DNA from: Lucifuga dentata
Lineage: Eukaryota > Chordata > Actinopteri > Ophidiiformes > Bythitidae
Direction of reading: 5' to 3'
Assembly (NCBI GenBank): GCA_014773175.1
Contig: VXCM01000288.1
Coordinates: 62,001 to 126,000 of the forward strand
Length of the DNA: 64,000 nucleotides
Under the pieces are notes generated by a model that did not search any database, was not told the origin of the DNA, and saw nothing but the letters and a program-made list of their open reading frames with translations. Of this stretch, positions 13,701-25,600 are shown piece after piece; the first letter of the stretch is position 1, and the number at the start of each line of letters is the position of its first letter. Made by a program: the position numbers and the translations under genes.

Positions 13701-13989
13701 ACTACAGCACCACCATAAGGCCAATATGTGTAATTTTATTTTTGCTGGTAGGGAATGTCATCTTGAATCTGTCTGTGAAGTTTGCTTGTTTTTAGCTCTT
13801 GTGGTTTTAGGGCTAAAAATGCTTGAAGTGTTTTCCCATTCATTTTCAAGGGGCCAGAAATCACAGTTTTTTGTGATTTGTATGAAAACCATAAATTGTA
13901 TTGCTACCAAAAGTCATATCACACCTGCCATTAACACACTGAATCACTGTAAATTTTTGTGTATTTTTAGGTTGAAGATTACGGGACTA

Positions 13990-14410
13990 GTTAAGTGCTG
14001 AAAAGTGGTGGAAGCAGCTGGAATAAGCTTGAAAGACCTAAACCCTGATTGCCTGTGGCAATCACAGGCAAATATTAAGTAAGGCCTGATATAGGGCACG
14101 GGCGCACCTTCCTGGCCAGGTACCACAACGGAGCCTGTGACAAGTCCGGTCTGTCCGGGAGTACTTGCCTTAACACCTCTACACATTTCAATGTTAGTTA
14201 GATGGTGGGTCCTGTATAGGTTTGATAGGTAGACCAGTAAGGGATAGGGGACGGCTGAAGTCTGCTGGACACTAAGCCGTTTGCCCAAGAAAGTTTGTGT
14301 TACCGTTACCCAGTATAACCTAAGCTCCAGGTCTGAGGAAAAACAGCCTTGAAGATTAGACATAACAATCCAGTAAAGGACAGAGGCCTAACTTCAAGTA
14401 TTCAGCCCCA
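13990..14410. other. GC-elevated block of unknown nature
   Basis: Sharply less AT-rich than its surroundings, without simple repeats. It contains a small hairpin, TGCCTGTGGCAATCACAGGCA, near 14050. The minus strand is open for 139 codons (13944-14363), but the peptide matches no family I know. It could be part of an interspersed repeat that continues from the one upstream. Confidence 0.35.
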
Positions 14411-14448
14411 CGCATGCAACACTCTCTCTTTATATTCAGCACAGTTAT

Positions 14449-14449
<1 letters not shown>

Positions 14450-14496
<47 letters not shown>
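14450..14496. repeat. (TC)n microsatellite
   Basis: About 23 uninterrupted TC units. Confidence 0.95.
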
Positions 14497-14498
<2 letters not shown>

Positions 14499-14573
14499 CA
14501 GAACACACCAGTGGAGTCAAAGTAACATACCAACACCTCAGCTTTGACATACAGAAATCACACACGTGCATGT

Positions 14574-14708
14574 ACACACACACACACACTACACTTTGTC
14601 TTGAAGTTAGCAATGGGTCACTCAGCTGTACAACCGACCANACACACACACACACACTACACTTTGTCTTGAAGTTAGCAATGGGTCACTCAGCTGTACA
14701 ACCGACCA
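14574..14708. repeat. 67-bp direct duplication on either side of an N
   Basis: Bases 14574-14640 and 14642-14708 are identical, with a single N at 14641 between them. The copy begins with (AC)8 and ends ACCGACCA. This is best read as one locus whose two contig ends overlap but were not merged, so the second copy is probably an assembly artefact. Confidence 0.9.
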
Positions 14709-15635
14709 CTAGACTTTAAATAGACACATCTCTGACAGCCAATCAGCTGACATCCTGCCATGCTGATATGGAGAGGTTATTCAGCAGAGTTCAGCTATGA
14801 CTAGAAATGGCTTCTTGGTAGTAAAGGAAGTCAGGAGAAGCTGACAATATTGTCATTTTGTCATTTGGAACTGTGCCGTCTTTTTCCATCCTAAAATTCT
14901 GGCCTGTGAGATAAACTACGCTTTGTTTGAGGGATTAAAATACATCCACCAGTATCTGAATTTTTTATTTTTTTGTAATTTTTTTTTTATTTTTCAGTCA
15001 GTGTTTGTTCACAACATGCTAATTATTGAGGACCGTTCAATAGTACTGATGGGGTGTTTGGCCACAGAACCCAAGAGCAACATTCTTTACCTTTTCTGAC
15101 TGTGATGTACATTTGAATTATGAATTACTTATTAGTTACTGCTCCTCTGCTGTGTTTTCCAGGTGTTGCTAATAATCCAGGTTATTGATCTATTCATTTA
15201 CCAGTTAGCAAAAACTTCTGCCATGAGGAATTGACAGGCGAAAATTCCCAGCGATGAAATTAATTAATGTGTTTAATTTCCTGAGAGTTCTAGTGTTTTC
15301 CATATTCAAGATGGAACAAATGGGAATGAAAACTCACCTCACTAAAATTTGCTAAGGTGTGTATATGTGTGAGTGGGTGAATAGTGGAAGGCTTAGCATC
15401 TTCCCTGAGCCTGTAGACTTGAGTTAATGTGTTAATGTGTTAGGTAGTTTGCATTTGTTCTCCTATTTTTAGATTGAAAATTATACATTTTCTTTATTGT
15501 TTTGCTGGGTTTTTGCTTCAAAGTTTCCTACCTTAATTAATATAAATTTGTTTACTGATTGCTATTTGTTAGCTGTTAACTTGGCATTTATATCTTTTGT
15601 GCATGGAAACCAGATGTGCCAATACTGACAACGGC
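14709..15635. other. Intergenic, no gene recognised
   Basis: AT-rich, low-repeat sequence. Nothing recognised as coding, RNA or mobile. Confidence 0.5.
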
Positions 15636-15675
15636 AAAAAAAAAAAAAAAAAAAANAAAAAAAAAAAAAAAAAAA
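15636..15675. repeat. Poly-A run interrupted by N
   Basis: Homopolymer of A with N at 15656. It lies on a unique-sequence boundary and has no retroelement body directly upstream that I can recognise. Confidence 0.9.
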
Positions 15676-15744
15676 TCATTATTCCAAAAGATAACTTCGA
15701 CTGATTTGTTAAGCTGATTAGCATTTATAAACCCTCAAGGCTGC

Positions 15745-15900
15745 ATAGTATTTTTATTTTTTAATTTATTTATTTATTTATTTAACCTTTATTTAATGAT
15801 GAAATCCACTTGAGATTCAGAATCTCTTTTGCAAAGGAGACCTGGCCAAGACAGCAGCATACAAAAATTATAATAACATAACAAAATACTATAACAAGAT
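15745..15900. repeat. Degenerate teleost dispersed repeat
   Basis: (TTTA)n followed by AACCTTTATTTAA, then the diagnostic-looking words CTTGAGATTCAGAATCTC, TTTTGCAAAGGAGACC and TGGCCAAGACAGCAGCA. This arrangement is, from memory, a widespread interspersed repeat in fish genomes. The 3' limit is uncertain; the stretch to about 16080 may belong to it. Confidence 0.55.
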
Positions 15901-17329
15901 AAAACTGCAATGCCAAGAAGATGCATGCTTTGACAATAATTGCAAAGTTGCTTGTGAAAACACAGTGCACATAACGCAATAAAGGAAAGAGAGAGAATAT
16001 TCCATCTTTCAAATGCCAGAAAGTGAGGGTTTTGAAAAGTTGGAAATATGTTGCATACTGCACAACATGGTCCTATAAAGCGATATGGTCATTTGATGAG
16101 GGCCAGAAGCTTGGATTTATTATACAATAAAAGTCTCTACAAACTGGGGATGCTCGTTTTATCCTCAACTAGATGATTGTGTCCTCACATGAGCACAGAG
16201 CAGCCATCAACCCAGCAGCCGCTAATGCTGACAGAGTTAAAAATAAACACAGGCTCCTTTGTGCAGCTGAGGTATCAACCGATGTTGATTGTTCTGGGCA
16301 GACAGAGGAGGCACAGGAAGTCAGACATCCGACTACTTCTGCCTCTGACATCGGAGAGTATGTGAAAACATTAAGCATGAATACTTACATGTTGAATAAA
16401 AGACTGTGAAAATGAGCAAATAACCTGCCCAGCAATTTAACAGATTGTTGCAGATTTAGATTTAGATTTAGATTAATATTAAATTGCATATAGTAAGTAC
16501 ATCAGAGGAAAGTTAGATTGTTTCAACTTTCCACACTAAATAAATAATGACCCTTAAAGTCGAGATGACAGATATTTAATCATCATCTATAAGATAATTA
16601 CAGGTCATTTATGTTACCTTTCCAGAGGCAAAACCAGCTCATTTGAATATTTCATGTAACCCAGATGTCACCTTATATAGCACCCTAAACATTTCAATCT
16701 TCTTCTCCCAGTGCTGAATACATCCCTTTCTTTCTCATCTCATCTCTTGTCCCTTGTGTGAATTACAGTAACAGAAGCTTTTATAGTGCTCCATGAATAC
16801 TCAAGCAGCATCCTATAAAATGTCAAGCCTAACTCGACCTAACAGAAATGCCCAACAGATGAAGCAAGCTTTGCTCCTGCACAAGACAAAGCTAATAAAA
16901 CAGAACTTTTGTATTAGAAACCAAAACTTTCCCCTTTAACATCAATGCATAAACATTATGGTGGACAAGAGCTCAGCCCATTAAGGTTTATTGCATCTAG
17001 TATTGCAGAGTTGCAGAAGCATTGAAACGCTACAATGCCATTTTTAGCTTGACTGCCTCTGTTTTTATGGCCACCCTGTAGGAGATTGTGCTGTGTTGGC
17101 GATCTTGCAGAGACAGCCTGGTATATTCACTGTAGACTTTTCTTTGCTGACTTCCTCTTCTAATGCATCAATAGTTGGACTTCTTGTGTTGGTTGGTCAT
17201 AAGAGAGTGTCTTTTTTAGGTCTGGCCTTATGTGTTAAAGGCTGAGACCCCTTACTGTCGACTCAGTACATTTTTTCTGCGTTTTAAAACTTCAGTTCTA
17301 CTCTGATTGATTGATTTTTTTTCAAACAT
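15901..17329. other. Intergenic, no gene recognised
   Basis: Mixed AT-rich sequence with a short (GATTTA) repeat at about 16454-16474. Frames of 62-78 codons near 16170-16410 overlap on both strands and look like chance. Confidence 0.5.
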
Positions 17330-17440
17330 TATTAACACTATAATCAGTTTGAAATCAGCATAAATTGACATTGGAGTAATCTGAGTCACAGACAGTTTAT
17401 GTGACTGTAAATCAATTTACTCAAGCATGTAAATGCCCCA
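17330..17440 (-). mobile_element. Fragment of an inverted-terminus MITE family (family B)
   Basis: GAAATCAGCATAAATTGACA at about 17351 is the reverse complement, with one mismatch, of a block found in two other places in this window (about 18928 and 32988). It is followed by ATTGGAGTAATC, which resembles the terminus of the other copies. Only part of the element is recognisable. Confidence 0.5.
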
Positions 17441-18148
17441 TTTTGTTATAATTGGTATAAGCAATCTCTGCATGTATTTCCTCCCATTATGCCAATTAAG
17501 AAATGAGTCATGTATATTTGGTGAACAACAAAAACAGCAATATACTCCTGACTAACTCTAATGTTCTCTGCAAAAAAAATTCATTGACATTGCGAGTCAC
17601 AGCAAGGAACTTTGAGCAACTTGCAAGCTGTTTCCCTGAGCAACTTCCAACTTGCAGAGTAAACTAAAACTACAACTGTATGGATGTTACCAAAAACTAA
17701 TCACTATCACATGCTATTATTGGCCACTTGCTTTTGACAGTGTATTGGAGAGCGGTTAACAAGGCTGTGTGAAAATATCATCATGTTTGGCTGTAATCAG
17801 GCTGTGCACACTGTACCAATCAAAGCCAAATGCAGCTTTTTAATCACAAAGTTGTCTTTTTTTTTTTTTTTTTTTTTTTTTTGTGTCTGTGCAAACACAC
17901 CAATTTTGATTTCGTTTAAAGTTTACTGCCAACTTCAGTAGTCAGGTGTTTGTTTCCATGACGATCTGGAGCTTCTGTCGACAGCAGAACAGAATAGCTC
18001 GTTTGTGTTCTAACCTTGGTCTCAATGTCACTCACCAGCCTAATGCTTCTCCACAACTCACATACTCCCCACCCCACACCCCACACCCCCACCCCCTCCC
18101 TCAGCTGGTGTGTTTGAGCTTCTCAGCAGGGGGCCTGCAGTTCCAGAG

Positions 18149-18151
<3 letters not shown>
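17441..18151. other. Intergenic with poly-T tract
   Basis: Contains a poly-T run at about 17858-17882 and a C/A-rich block near 18060-18100. A CTCF-like core, AGCAGGGGGC, lies at 18125-18134. No gene recognised. Confidence 0.5.
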
Positions 18152-18197
<46 letters not shown>

Positions 18198-18284
18198 CAT
18201 GTCTGTGTAGCCTTTTGGCTTCTCCCTGGATGTGCTAATGTGATAATTGAGTATTCCAAGTTGTGTTTGCAACTGTGTTGCCAG

Positions 18285-18324
<40 letters not shown>
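18152..18324. repeat. Inverted pair of microsatellites, (GT)n then (CA)n
   Basis: (GT)n at 18152-18193 and (CA)n at 18286-18324 are complementary and about 90 bases apart. An open frame of 147 codons over this region is a repeat translation. Confidence 0.93.
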
Positions 18325-18327
<3 letters not shown>

Positions 18328-18689
18328 TTCTCAGAATAGCTTTCTCACTTCTTGATGACATTCTTCAGTACAGAGCAGAGTTGTGTTGAACGGTTGGTAA
18401 TAACACATTTAGCAAATAATCTGGTCTTTATTTGTTACTTTTCTGCTTTAAATAGACGTGCAGATTTAATGATGTATTTTTTTAGTTATGTGGCTAAAGC
18501 CTGTTGGTGACTAATAGGGTATTTTAATATACTGAAAGAAAGAGAGTTATTTTTTAGCTTTTAAATGTGAATTTAAGTGTAAAATAGGGACTTTTAAATT
18601 CATTTTATGTAACATTTGCATTGCCAGGTGTCATTATGAGACAACCTCAAATACAGATGCTCTCTTGTCACTGGCCACTGAGTATGCAC

Positions 18690-18990
18690 ACTATACTCCA
18701 ATTATTTGTACTCCAATTAAAGCAATAATGTGAGTAAGACAGAATACATGGATGGAATTAATAGGATTCTGCGATTTGCCAAATATACATCACAAGTTGC
18801 ATAATCGGAGTATGAGGAAAGTCCGCCAGGTGAGGAAATGCACGACTATGATGCTTACATGCCTTAATAAATCAATTACAATCACATAATCTAGGAATGT
18901 CACTTAAAGTAAAGTTATTGCAATTTATGTCGATTTCAATCTAATTATTTTAACATGTACTGTATATAAACATACTGACTATCTTAATTG
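18690..18990 (+). mobile_element. MITE family B, copy 2
   Basis: Shares two blocks in the same order with the copy at about 32.8 kb: GTTGCATAATC followed shortly by GCCAGGTGAGGAAA, then about 130 bases later CAATTTATGTCGATTTCAAT. The left end, ACTCCAATTAAAGCAATAATG, is close to the reverse complement of the right end of the 32.8-kb copy, which implies inverted termini. No coding capacity. Boundaries are approximate. Confidence 0.6.
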
Positions 18991-21660
18991 AGAGTTAAAA
19001 AAAAAACAAAACAGAAAGCCACCAGTTCACAGTGAGCAGCATCTGTAGACTAACACTCATCCCCAGCCCAAATTTTGAGGAGCAGTGAACTGCGTGTTGT
19101 TGTGCTCAGAAGCCAGGAGGTCATGGATGAACCATGAAGCTCCAGGCAAACACATCACAGACCAACCACAAAAGCAGCTCTCTGGCTTTCAATATTGATC
19201 ACTACTCACACATGCACACACACATCAAATGTCAGAGAAATCAATGAAAACACAAATTCTCACTGGCTGTGCACCAAATAATTGTTGTAATATTTATATT
19301 TTTGAGCTTGAAGGAGAGTGCATATGCAAGAGGAGAAAGTTGAAAAGTTGAATCCAAAAAATTCTGTGAAGGTTTTTAACAAATAGGAGGTGTAGGGGGG
19401 GTTGAGAGAGGAGGAGAGGAGGCGTAGAGAGGGCGTTACCGAGGTGTTGTCGAAGGAGAAGAGAGGAGGGGATTAGGGTTGGCGGTTTGCTGTCAAACCA
19501 GCATCGATACAACGTCGACATTTGCCTAATCCCCTGGTAATGGGAGCTTAGCAGCCTCCTCGGACACACAAACACTCCCACTGCCTCCTCCTCCTCTCTG
19601 CTCCTCTCTTCTCCTTCCCTGCCCTCTCATTTACATAACATTAGAAACATTAAGGTGGCTGCAACAAGGCCCCATTATGTGCGTGTTGGTTTTGGGTCCC
19701 AGTGCGTCGGCCCCAAGGCTTTGGAGAGGAGAGGAGCAGAATGAGTCAGGACATCACAGAGGCTTGTCCACTGTTTTGTCTGCTGGAGATGGTTTGTGTG
19801 CTTCTAAAGGGCTTATTGAAAGAAGAGAGAGTGAGAGAGAGAGTAAGCGCGAAAGTGATAAATGGCTTTCAGAGAGTGCAGCGCTAATGATCTGATTGCA
19901 GATGTTTGTCCAAAAAGTCTGCTACAACTCTTGAAAACACATAGGCTTCACTTTAGCTAGACGCTGTTTGCTTTTTGATTTAATTACCCGAGAGTGAAAC
20001 AAAAAGCACAGTGGCACCGATGGTACTACTTACCGGAAATTAACGGTTCATGGAAGCAGAATTGCTTTTCTAAGGTGAAGGTCAAACATGAAGGCAACAA
20101 ACAGATCTGAACTTTTACCTAAAGAAAACAGTGAACTCAGTCTGATACCAACAATTTTATATTACCAAGAAACTTCTCACTATGCTGTCGAAAGATATAA
20201 TAATTTAACCATAAATATATAGCTTCACACTGTATTGATAAATGTGATAATCTATTAAAATGAAATATTATTTCTTGCAATATGAAAGAAAACCAGACTC
20301 ATAAAATTGGTGTTTGATTTGTCTAATAATTTAAATAACTTAAATAATTACAGTTATAATTTATGTAACAATTTAATCTCCCAAAATTGCCATATACAAA
20401 AATAGATCTAATACTCCATGAAAAAAATAATTGTATTAAATTGATACTGACTGCTTTCCTATTGTCATTATTAATATTTTTAACAAATGATGAGGCCTTG
20501 CACAAGAATGCATGTGGCCATCTGAGTCCAGGAACTCAGAACCAAAAACATGTATTAATTTATATTTTTAAACAAAATCTATACGTTAAATAGACCCGAG
20601 AAAATGAAGGAGTGTCAGTAATCTGGGTATACAGTTTATGTATATTCAGGCCATGATTTATCAACACTGTTTTACAGAAATATTCACAAAACAGACATCA
20701 TATTACATTAAAAAAAAAAAAAAAATAGTAACCAGGTTTCATTACTTGAAACATGATGAGAAATAGTTATGATTGTAAATTTACCTGCCAAATATTAATT
20801 AATGGTTTCTTTTTAAAGTACAGCTGGATTGTTTAAATGCTTTTTTTGGTTAAATATCATTGCTTTTGTCATAATATTATTAATCATTAATAATAATTAG
20901 CAATTTTTGCTTATTATCAGTGTGTATCCAGAGTAAACAAATATACTGCATAAGTGCTTCCAGCTACATCTCGTGCAGATTAGTCACCAAACTTTACACA
21001 AACTCACAACCATGAACCACCAGAGAAAGAACAGCACCATTCTCTATATTTCTCTACTTTTTTTTTTTTTTTTAAACTTTCCCCTCTTCCTTGCTTTCAT
21101 CAGACCCCGTAATGCAGAGTTTTCAGTCTGCTTCAAAGCTCTGTGCCGAGCTCGGTTGGGGGCCTTCAAAGCCCCCTGTCTGCCGGCAGGTTTAGGCACA
21201 CAGAAAGCTTCTTCTTCTTCAAGGATTTGGCTCATAAATAACGCCCAGCCAGGGCCAAGGCAGCCAAGCTAACAGCCTGACAGGATAGTACACACTTTCC
21301 AGCATTTTGGTGATGTGGTTTGAGGGCGATTACTACGTGTATCTGAGTGAGTATCTGCTCTGTTTGTTGTGGTTTTCTGTGCTGTCCCCTTTATGTTTCC
21401 CGCTTATGATTTTGTCCAGGAACTATCAAGATGTTTCTTGGAAACAAGAGAAATTTTGCTGAAACATGTAACTCAACAGTTTCTCTTAATTTATTAGAAG
21501 GAATCTTTATAAATCTAAAACTGAGAGAATTATGAAATTGTTACTGTTGGAGTAAATTAGTATTGACAAGATTTAAATTTTTGTAGCAGTCTTTGTTCTC
21601 TCAAAGTAATTGTGACTCTTCAAAACTTTCCCCAAGGTCATAATATTGTGATGTAATTAC

Positions 21661-21694
<34 letters not shown>

Positions 21695-22785
21695 TTTTTT
21701 TAAAGCAAAATATGTATAGTTGTGTGGTATTAGTTGATGTTAGGATTTTGACATGAGATGTCAGTTTTTTACAGCTACAATATTTGCTGATATTTTTATA
21801 TCATGTTTCAAGTCTCAACATACTGTTGGATAATTTCCAGGAAAGTTACACAAGAAACATTCAGGGGAAAAAAAGGGAGGAGACACAAGCCTGTTCCAAC
21901 CAATCATGCAACAATTCACATACGGTTAAAACCTGAACTTTACTGTAACAGAATAATTGTGTCCCTTGGAAATTAAATAGTTTACAAAGATGGATAATTT
22001 TCTGGAAAAAAAATCTAAATGATTTTGGCTACAAAGTGCATACTTGTTTGCATTGTGCTCGGTGTCTTAAATGCATAGTCACGTGCATTAGAGAACCTGA
22101 CCTCATTACATATCAATTTTGGTCACGTATTTTTGATGTTATGAGTCCATGTGTCTCCATGTTAGTGCAGGTATATGCACTGTATCAGGAATTCAATCAA
22201 AATGAGGAGTTACTAGAACTTTCACTCGGCTTATAAAATGTGCTCCTCTGTTGCTCACTATGGGGTTTTCTGAGAAGATTAATTGTATCTGATCTGGTTT
22301 GTTTTTGAGGAATTTGATCACAACATTATTATATTATTTCATAGGCTGGCATACAATGCCACATGTACTGAAGTTGCAATAAGAACTTGCATCAAATTTG
22401 GGAAAAGGTGAGTTTGCACCAATAGGAGGCAAACCAATATGAGCAAGAAAAGCAGGAAGGATGGTGTTGTCCCCTAACTCCTCCATAGTATGAAATGCTG
22501 ACTATATTACTGAGATTTAAAGATGGAGGTCTGCCTCCAAATGCATTAAAAAGTCAAATCTAAGCCTCAAAATGTGTCCCCCTCTTGTAATTGCTACATT
22601 CAGGTGATACAGTATAGTTGATATGTTTTTGTCAGCCCTGTGATGTTTCTCATTTATGTCAATTATTGGACAAATACTTTTTTTGTAAATATGGCAAAAT
22701 TAAATATATTAGAAACATGAATATCACAAATATCAGTTGTGTATATATTGATATTTTTAATTCTTGAATCAAAACATAATCAAAA
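18991..22785. other. Intergenic, no gene recognised; CpG-richer block at 19390-19740
   Basis: Mostly AT-rich, with (AT)n plus poly-T at about 21660-21701 and poly-T at 21057-21073. Two blocks differ from the background. 19390-19740 is richer in CpG and carries GGATTA at about 19469 and TAATCC at about 19527, an inverted pair of K50-homeodomain-type sites. 21090-21290 is also GC-elevated and low in repeats. Both are candidates for conserved non-coding elements, unproven. Confidence 0.45.
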
Positions 22786-23275
22786 CTAGGAGGGCATTTG
22801 TGAGAGCACATACCTCCACCAAAGCTGAAGAAGATGAGAATCAGCATCATCTCAGCTGCACATTAGTCGTTGTTGCATGTTTGTAGCCCTATTTGTTATT
22901 CTAGCATAGATCTTATTTGGCCAGATCCACATCCTTAGTCTGCAGCTGAACCAGATTGCACCTACAGTATTGGTTGTCTCTCATGGGATAAATATGCCAG
23001 ATTTTTGTTACTGAGATTGGTGTAATTTTTTTTTTAAGTAAATTGATGAAAATATTGCAAAACAGTTCATGTCACAATTGTTGAAAAAAATCTTTTCTTT
23101 TCTTTTTTTTTTATTCCTGCATACCCTTGATCGAGATGGGTTCTTTGCTGGGCTATACCCCAGCCTTCCACCAGGTTTTGTCAAAATAAGTTTATAACTT
23201 TAAGTAATCCCACTAACAATAAAACAAGCCAACCAACAGATGCAGGTGAAAACATTGCCTCCTTGGAGGCGTTAA
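22786..23275. repeat. Degenerate teleost dispersed repeat
   Basis: Begins near GAGCACATACCTCCACCAA and ends near CATTGCCTCCTTGGAGGCG, so its ends echo each other in inverted form. Inside are GGGCTATACCCCAGCCTTCC, ACCAGGTTTTGTCAAAAT and TAATCCCACTAACAATAAAA, words typical of an old interspersed repeat I recall from many fish genomes. It may be the 3' part of a LINE or a SINE-like element; no reverse-transcriptase frame survives. Confidence 0.6.
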
Positions 23276-24990
23276 CCAATGAGCGTACCACATCACATGC
23301 AAATACTAGAGCTGTAAGATCCTCTCCTTTCCCACTCGCAGCTGTTTTGTTGCTCTATTCTGGCTGATGTGTTTTTAGGGACACTTAAATAAAAGTAAAT
23401 TAGCCTTGATACCACCGTGCTAAGCTGCATGTAAACACTGTATGGCTTTGGTTCTTTTATTCATGGCACATGCTAATAGATATTTTGTCATTGTCCTGTT
23501 GTCTGGTTGTCTGCTCTGTTATCCCTTTCAGTTGTTTGGGCCCTGCACCTGTTCTAAGGCTCTTAGCATTGTGTTGTCGTCTCTCGCTCTCTTTACCAGA
23601 CTGCTGAGGATCACAGGATTCACACACGCTAACCTTTACTGCTGCTCTTATTGTTGCTCGATTTGGATAAGAAGAAGAAGCTAAACGCCTAAATTGTCAT
23701 TGTAAATTGTAGGCCTGCCCACATGTTAGCCCACCAGTCAGAGCGCTCCTAAAGCAGTGCAGAGAGGCTGACAGATGAGATGGAAACAGGCAGCCATTGT
23801 AATCAGCCATTCAGCCTTTTGGAGGAGACGTTCAGTATTCGTGGTTTGTTCTAAATTTAAAGGGAACCTCTGTGACCTGCTGGCTTTCAATTCAGCTTAA
23901 AGCCGTGACACTCTCCCTTCCTCCCCTCGCTTTTTCTGTTTCTCTTCCTCACAATCTGACTTTCTTTCTTTCTTTCTTTCTTTCTTAGCTTTATCTGATT
24001 TGACAAACATAAAAAAACACACAAACTTTTTATAAACTTATATTTAAGTTATAAAATGACTGCCATCATTAACTGATAACAATGTCATTCTATCTACTTG
24101 TGGTTTCTGAGGCAGCAGTGTAGTATAGCAGTCCTTCAATTTGGATATAACTTAATGGTGTGCACAGTAATCACTGAACTGCCTATTTTATTGGTTTTGT
24201 AGAATATATTTTATTTTCATGATATTACTCCCGTTTTTTTTTTTTTTTTTTTTTNTTTTTTTTTTTTTTTTTTTACACGGGTTATGAGTGGAGAATTGGA
24301 TGGGAGTGAACACAAGTATTTGAGTAGAGGCAATAAAAGCTGAAACAGACACATTAAAACTTCAATTCTATTCCATTTAAGCCAATAAATTGATTTTTTT
24401 TTCAAGTATCATGTATCAGTGAAACAATTGCATCCATGCATGCAGTTTACTCTGCATTTTTGCCTTAAAACTGAAAAACAGTTGAAGTATAGCGTGTATG
24501 TAAACATCCTGAATGATGTATTATTGAGAATATTATTGCAGTACAACATGAATGTACAGTAGTTGTTGTACCTTTGTAGAATCATTCTGCTTTTTTTAAG
24601 TTGCATGGAAATGTGTGCTACAGATAAAGTATCTGGACTTGGATACACATTACTTGTAAATGAACCTAAAGTAGCTCAGCATAACACCTCAGTAGCTGCG
24701 AATCAAAATGTTACACCTTTGAGCGAGCCGCCGTTATTGGAAAAACTTTGAGCTGCTTTCTTAACATTTTTGTCACTGTATCATTTTCTAGGGTTCAGAA
24801 ATGCGGCTTAAAGGATCAAACTTGTAATTTTTCACTTCATGGGGCGATTATTCTGAGTAATTATCCAGTCTCCTCTGACTTATTCCTATTCAGGTTCACA
24901 GGTGAGGAATGAGAGATTTTCCCAGCATGCACTGGGTAGAAGGCATATGCATGTTGTCAGTCCTTCATAGCATGAATTCAGATAGAAAAA
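23276..24990. other. Intergenic, no gene recognised
   Basis: Contains (TTTC)n at about 23961-23986 and the poly-T/N run listed separately. The stretch 23700-23910 is low in repeats and higher in GC and could be a regulatory element. No exon recognised. Confidence 0.45.
24234..24274. repeat. Poly-T run interrupted by N
   Basis: Homopolymer of T with N at 24255. Confidence 0.9.
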
Positions 24991-25130
24991 CACACTCACA
25001 CTAAGGGGCAATTTAGACTCTGCTGCCTCTGACCTGTGTGTGTTTGAGCTGTGGGAGGAAACACGGGGAGATCACGAAAACTCCACACAGAAACCACCTA
25101 AACCAGCTTTCCACTGAGCCGCTGTGCCCG
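24991..25130. repeat. Degenerate dispersed repeat fragment
   Basis: Contains GGGGCAATTTAGACTC, TGTGGGAGGAAACACGGGGA and AACTCCACACAGAAACCACC. These are hallmark words of a vertebrate interspersed repeat abundant in fish; the central part of the usual consensus seems to be missing here. I cannot name the family. Confidence 0.6.
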
Positions 25131-25139
25131 ACTATTATT

Positions 25140-25600
25140 ATCAGTTACACCCCGTCTCTCTCTGTCTCACCTTTCCCCCTCCCCCCATCTCTTTCTACTG
25201 TGCTACTCATGTGTGTGACTTCCCCAGCAAACTGTGATGCTCTCTGCTCTCCTCTGTGCTAATCATATTTCTTCTTCATATTTAGCTGTAGCAGGAGGAA
25301 TACAGGGAGGGAGGGAGGGGAAAGAGGAGACGGGATGGTGTATTTTGATGGAGAAAAGAGTAAAAAAAAAATCAGGAGTGGAAAGAGGAGGAGGAAGGGA
25401 GGGGGGAGAGAAGCATAAGCACAAGGGAGATGGAGAGACGGGAAAGAAGAGGGGGAGAGTTTGAGAAATGGAAGAAGAGTTTGCAGCAATTAGTTACGGG
25501 TTGAAGGATACCCCAATCTCTCTCTTCCCCTCTTTCTCTTTCTTCCTCCTTCTCTAAGACTCTCATCCCCTCTTGTGCTCCTCTCTGCGTCTCCTCTGCC
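25140..25600. other. Pyrimidine-purine-pyrimidine tract
   Basis: A pyrimidine-rich stretch (25140-25200), a purine-rich stretch of nearly 200 bases (about 25290-25485, mostly GGA/GAA) and another pyrimidine-rich stretch (about 25510-25600). Such tracts can form triplex or hairpin structures. No coding sense; frames here are low-complexity. Confidence 0.7.

Noticed and set aside
18123..18136. CTCF-like motif (also one near 39406-39420)
   Set aside because: The core AGGGGGC is present but flanking consensus positions are only partly matched; too weak to call without conservation or ChIP data.
17946..18389. 147-codon frame
   Set aside because: Interrupted by long Cys-Val and His-Thr runs translated from the GT and CA microsatellites.
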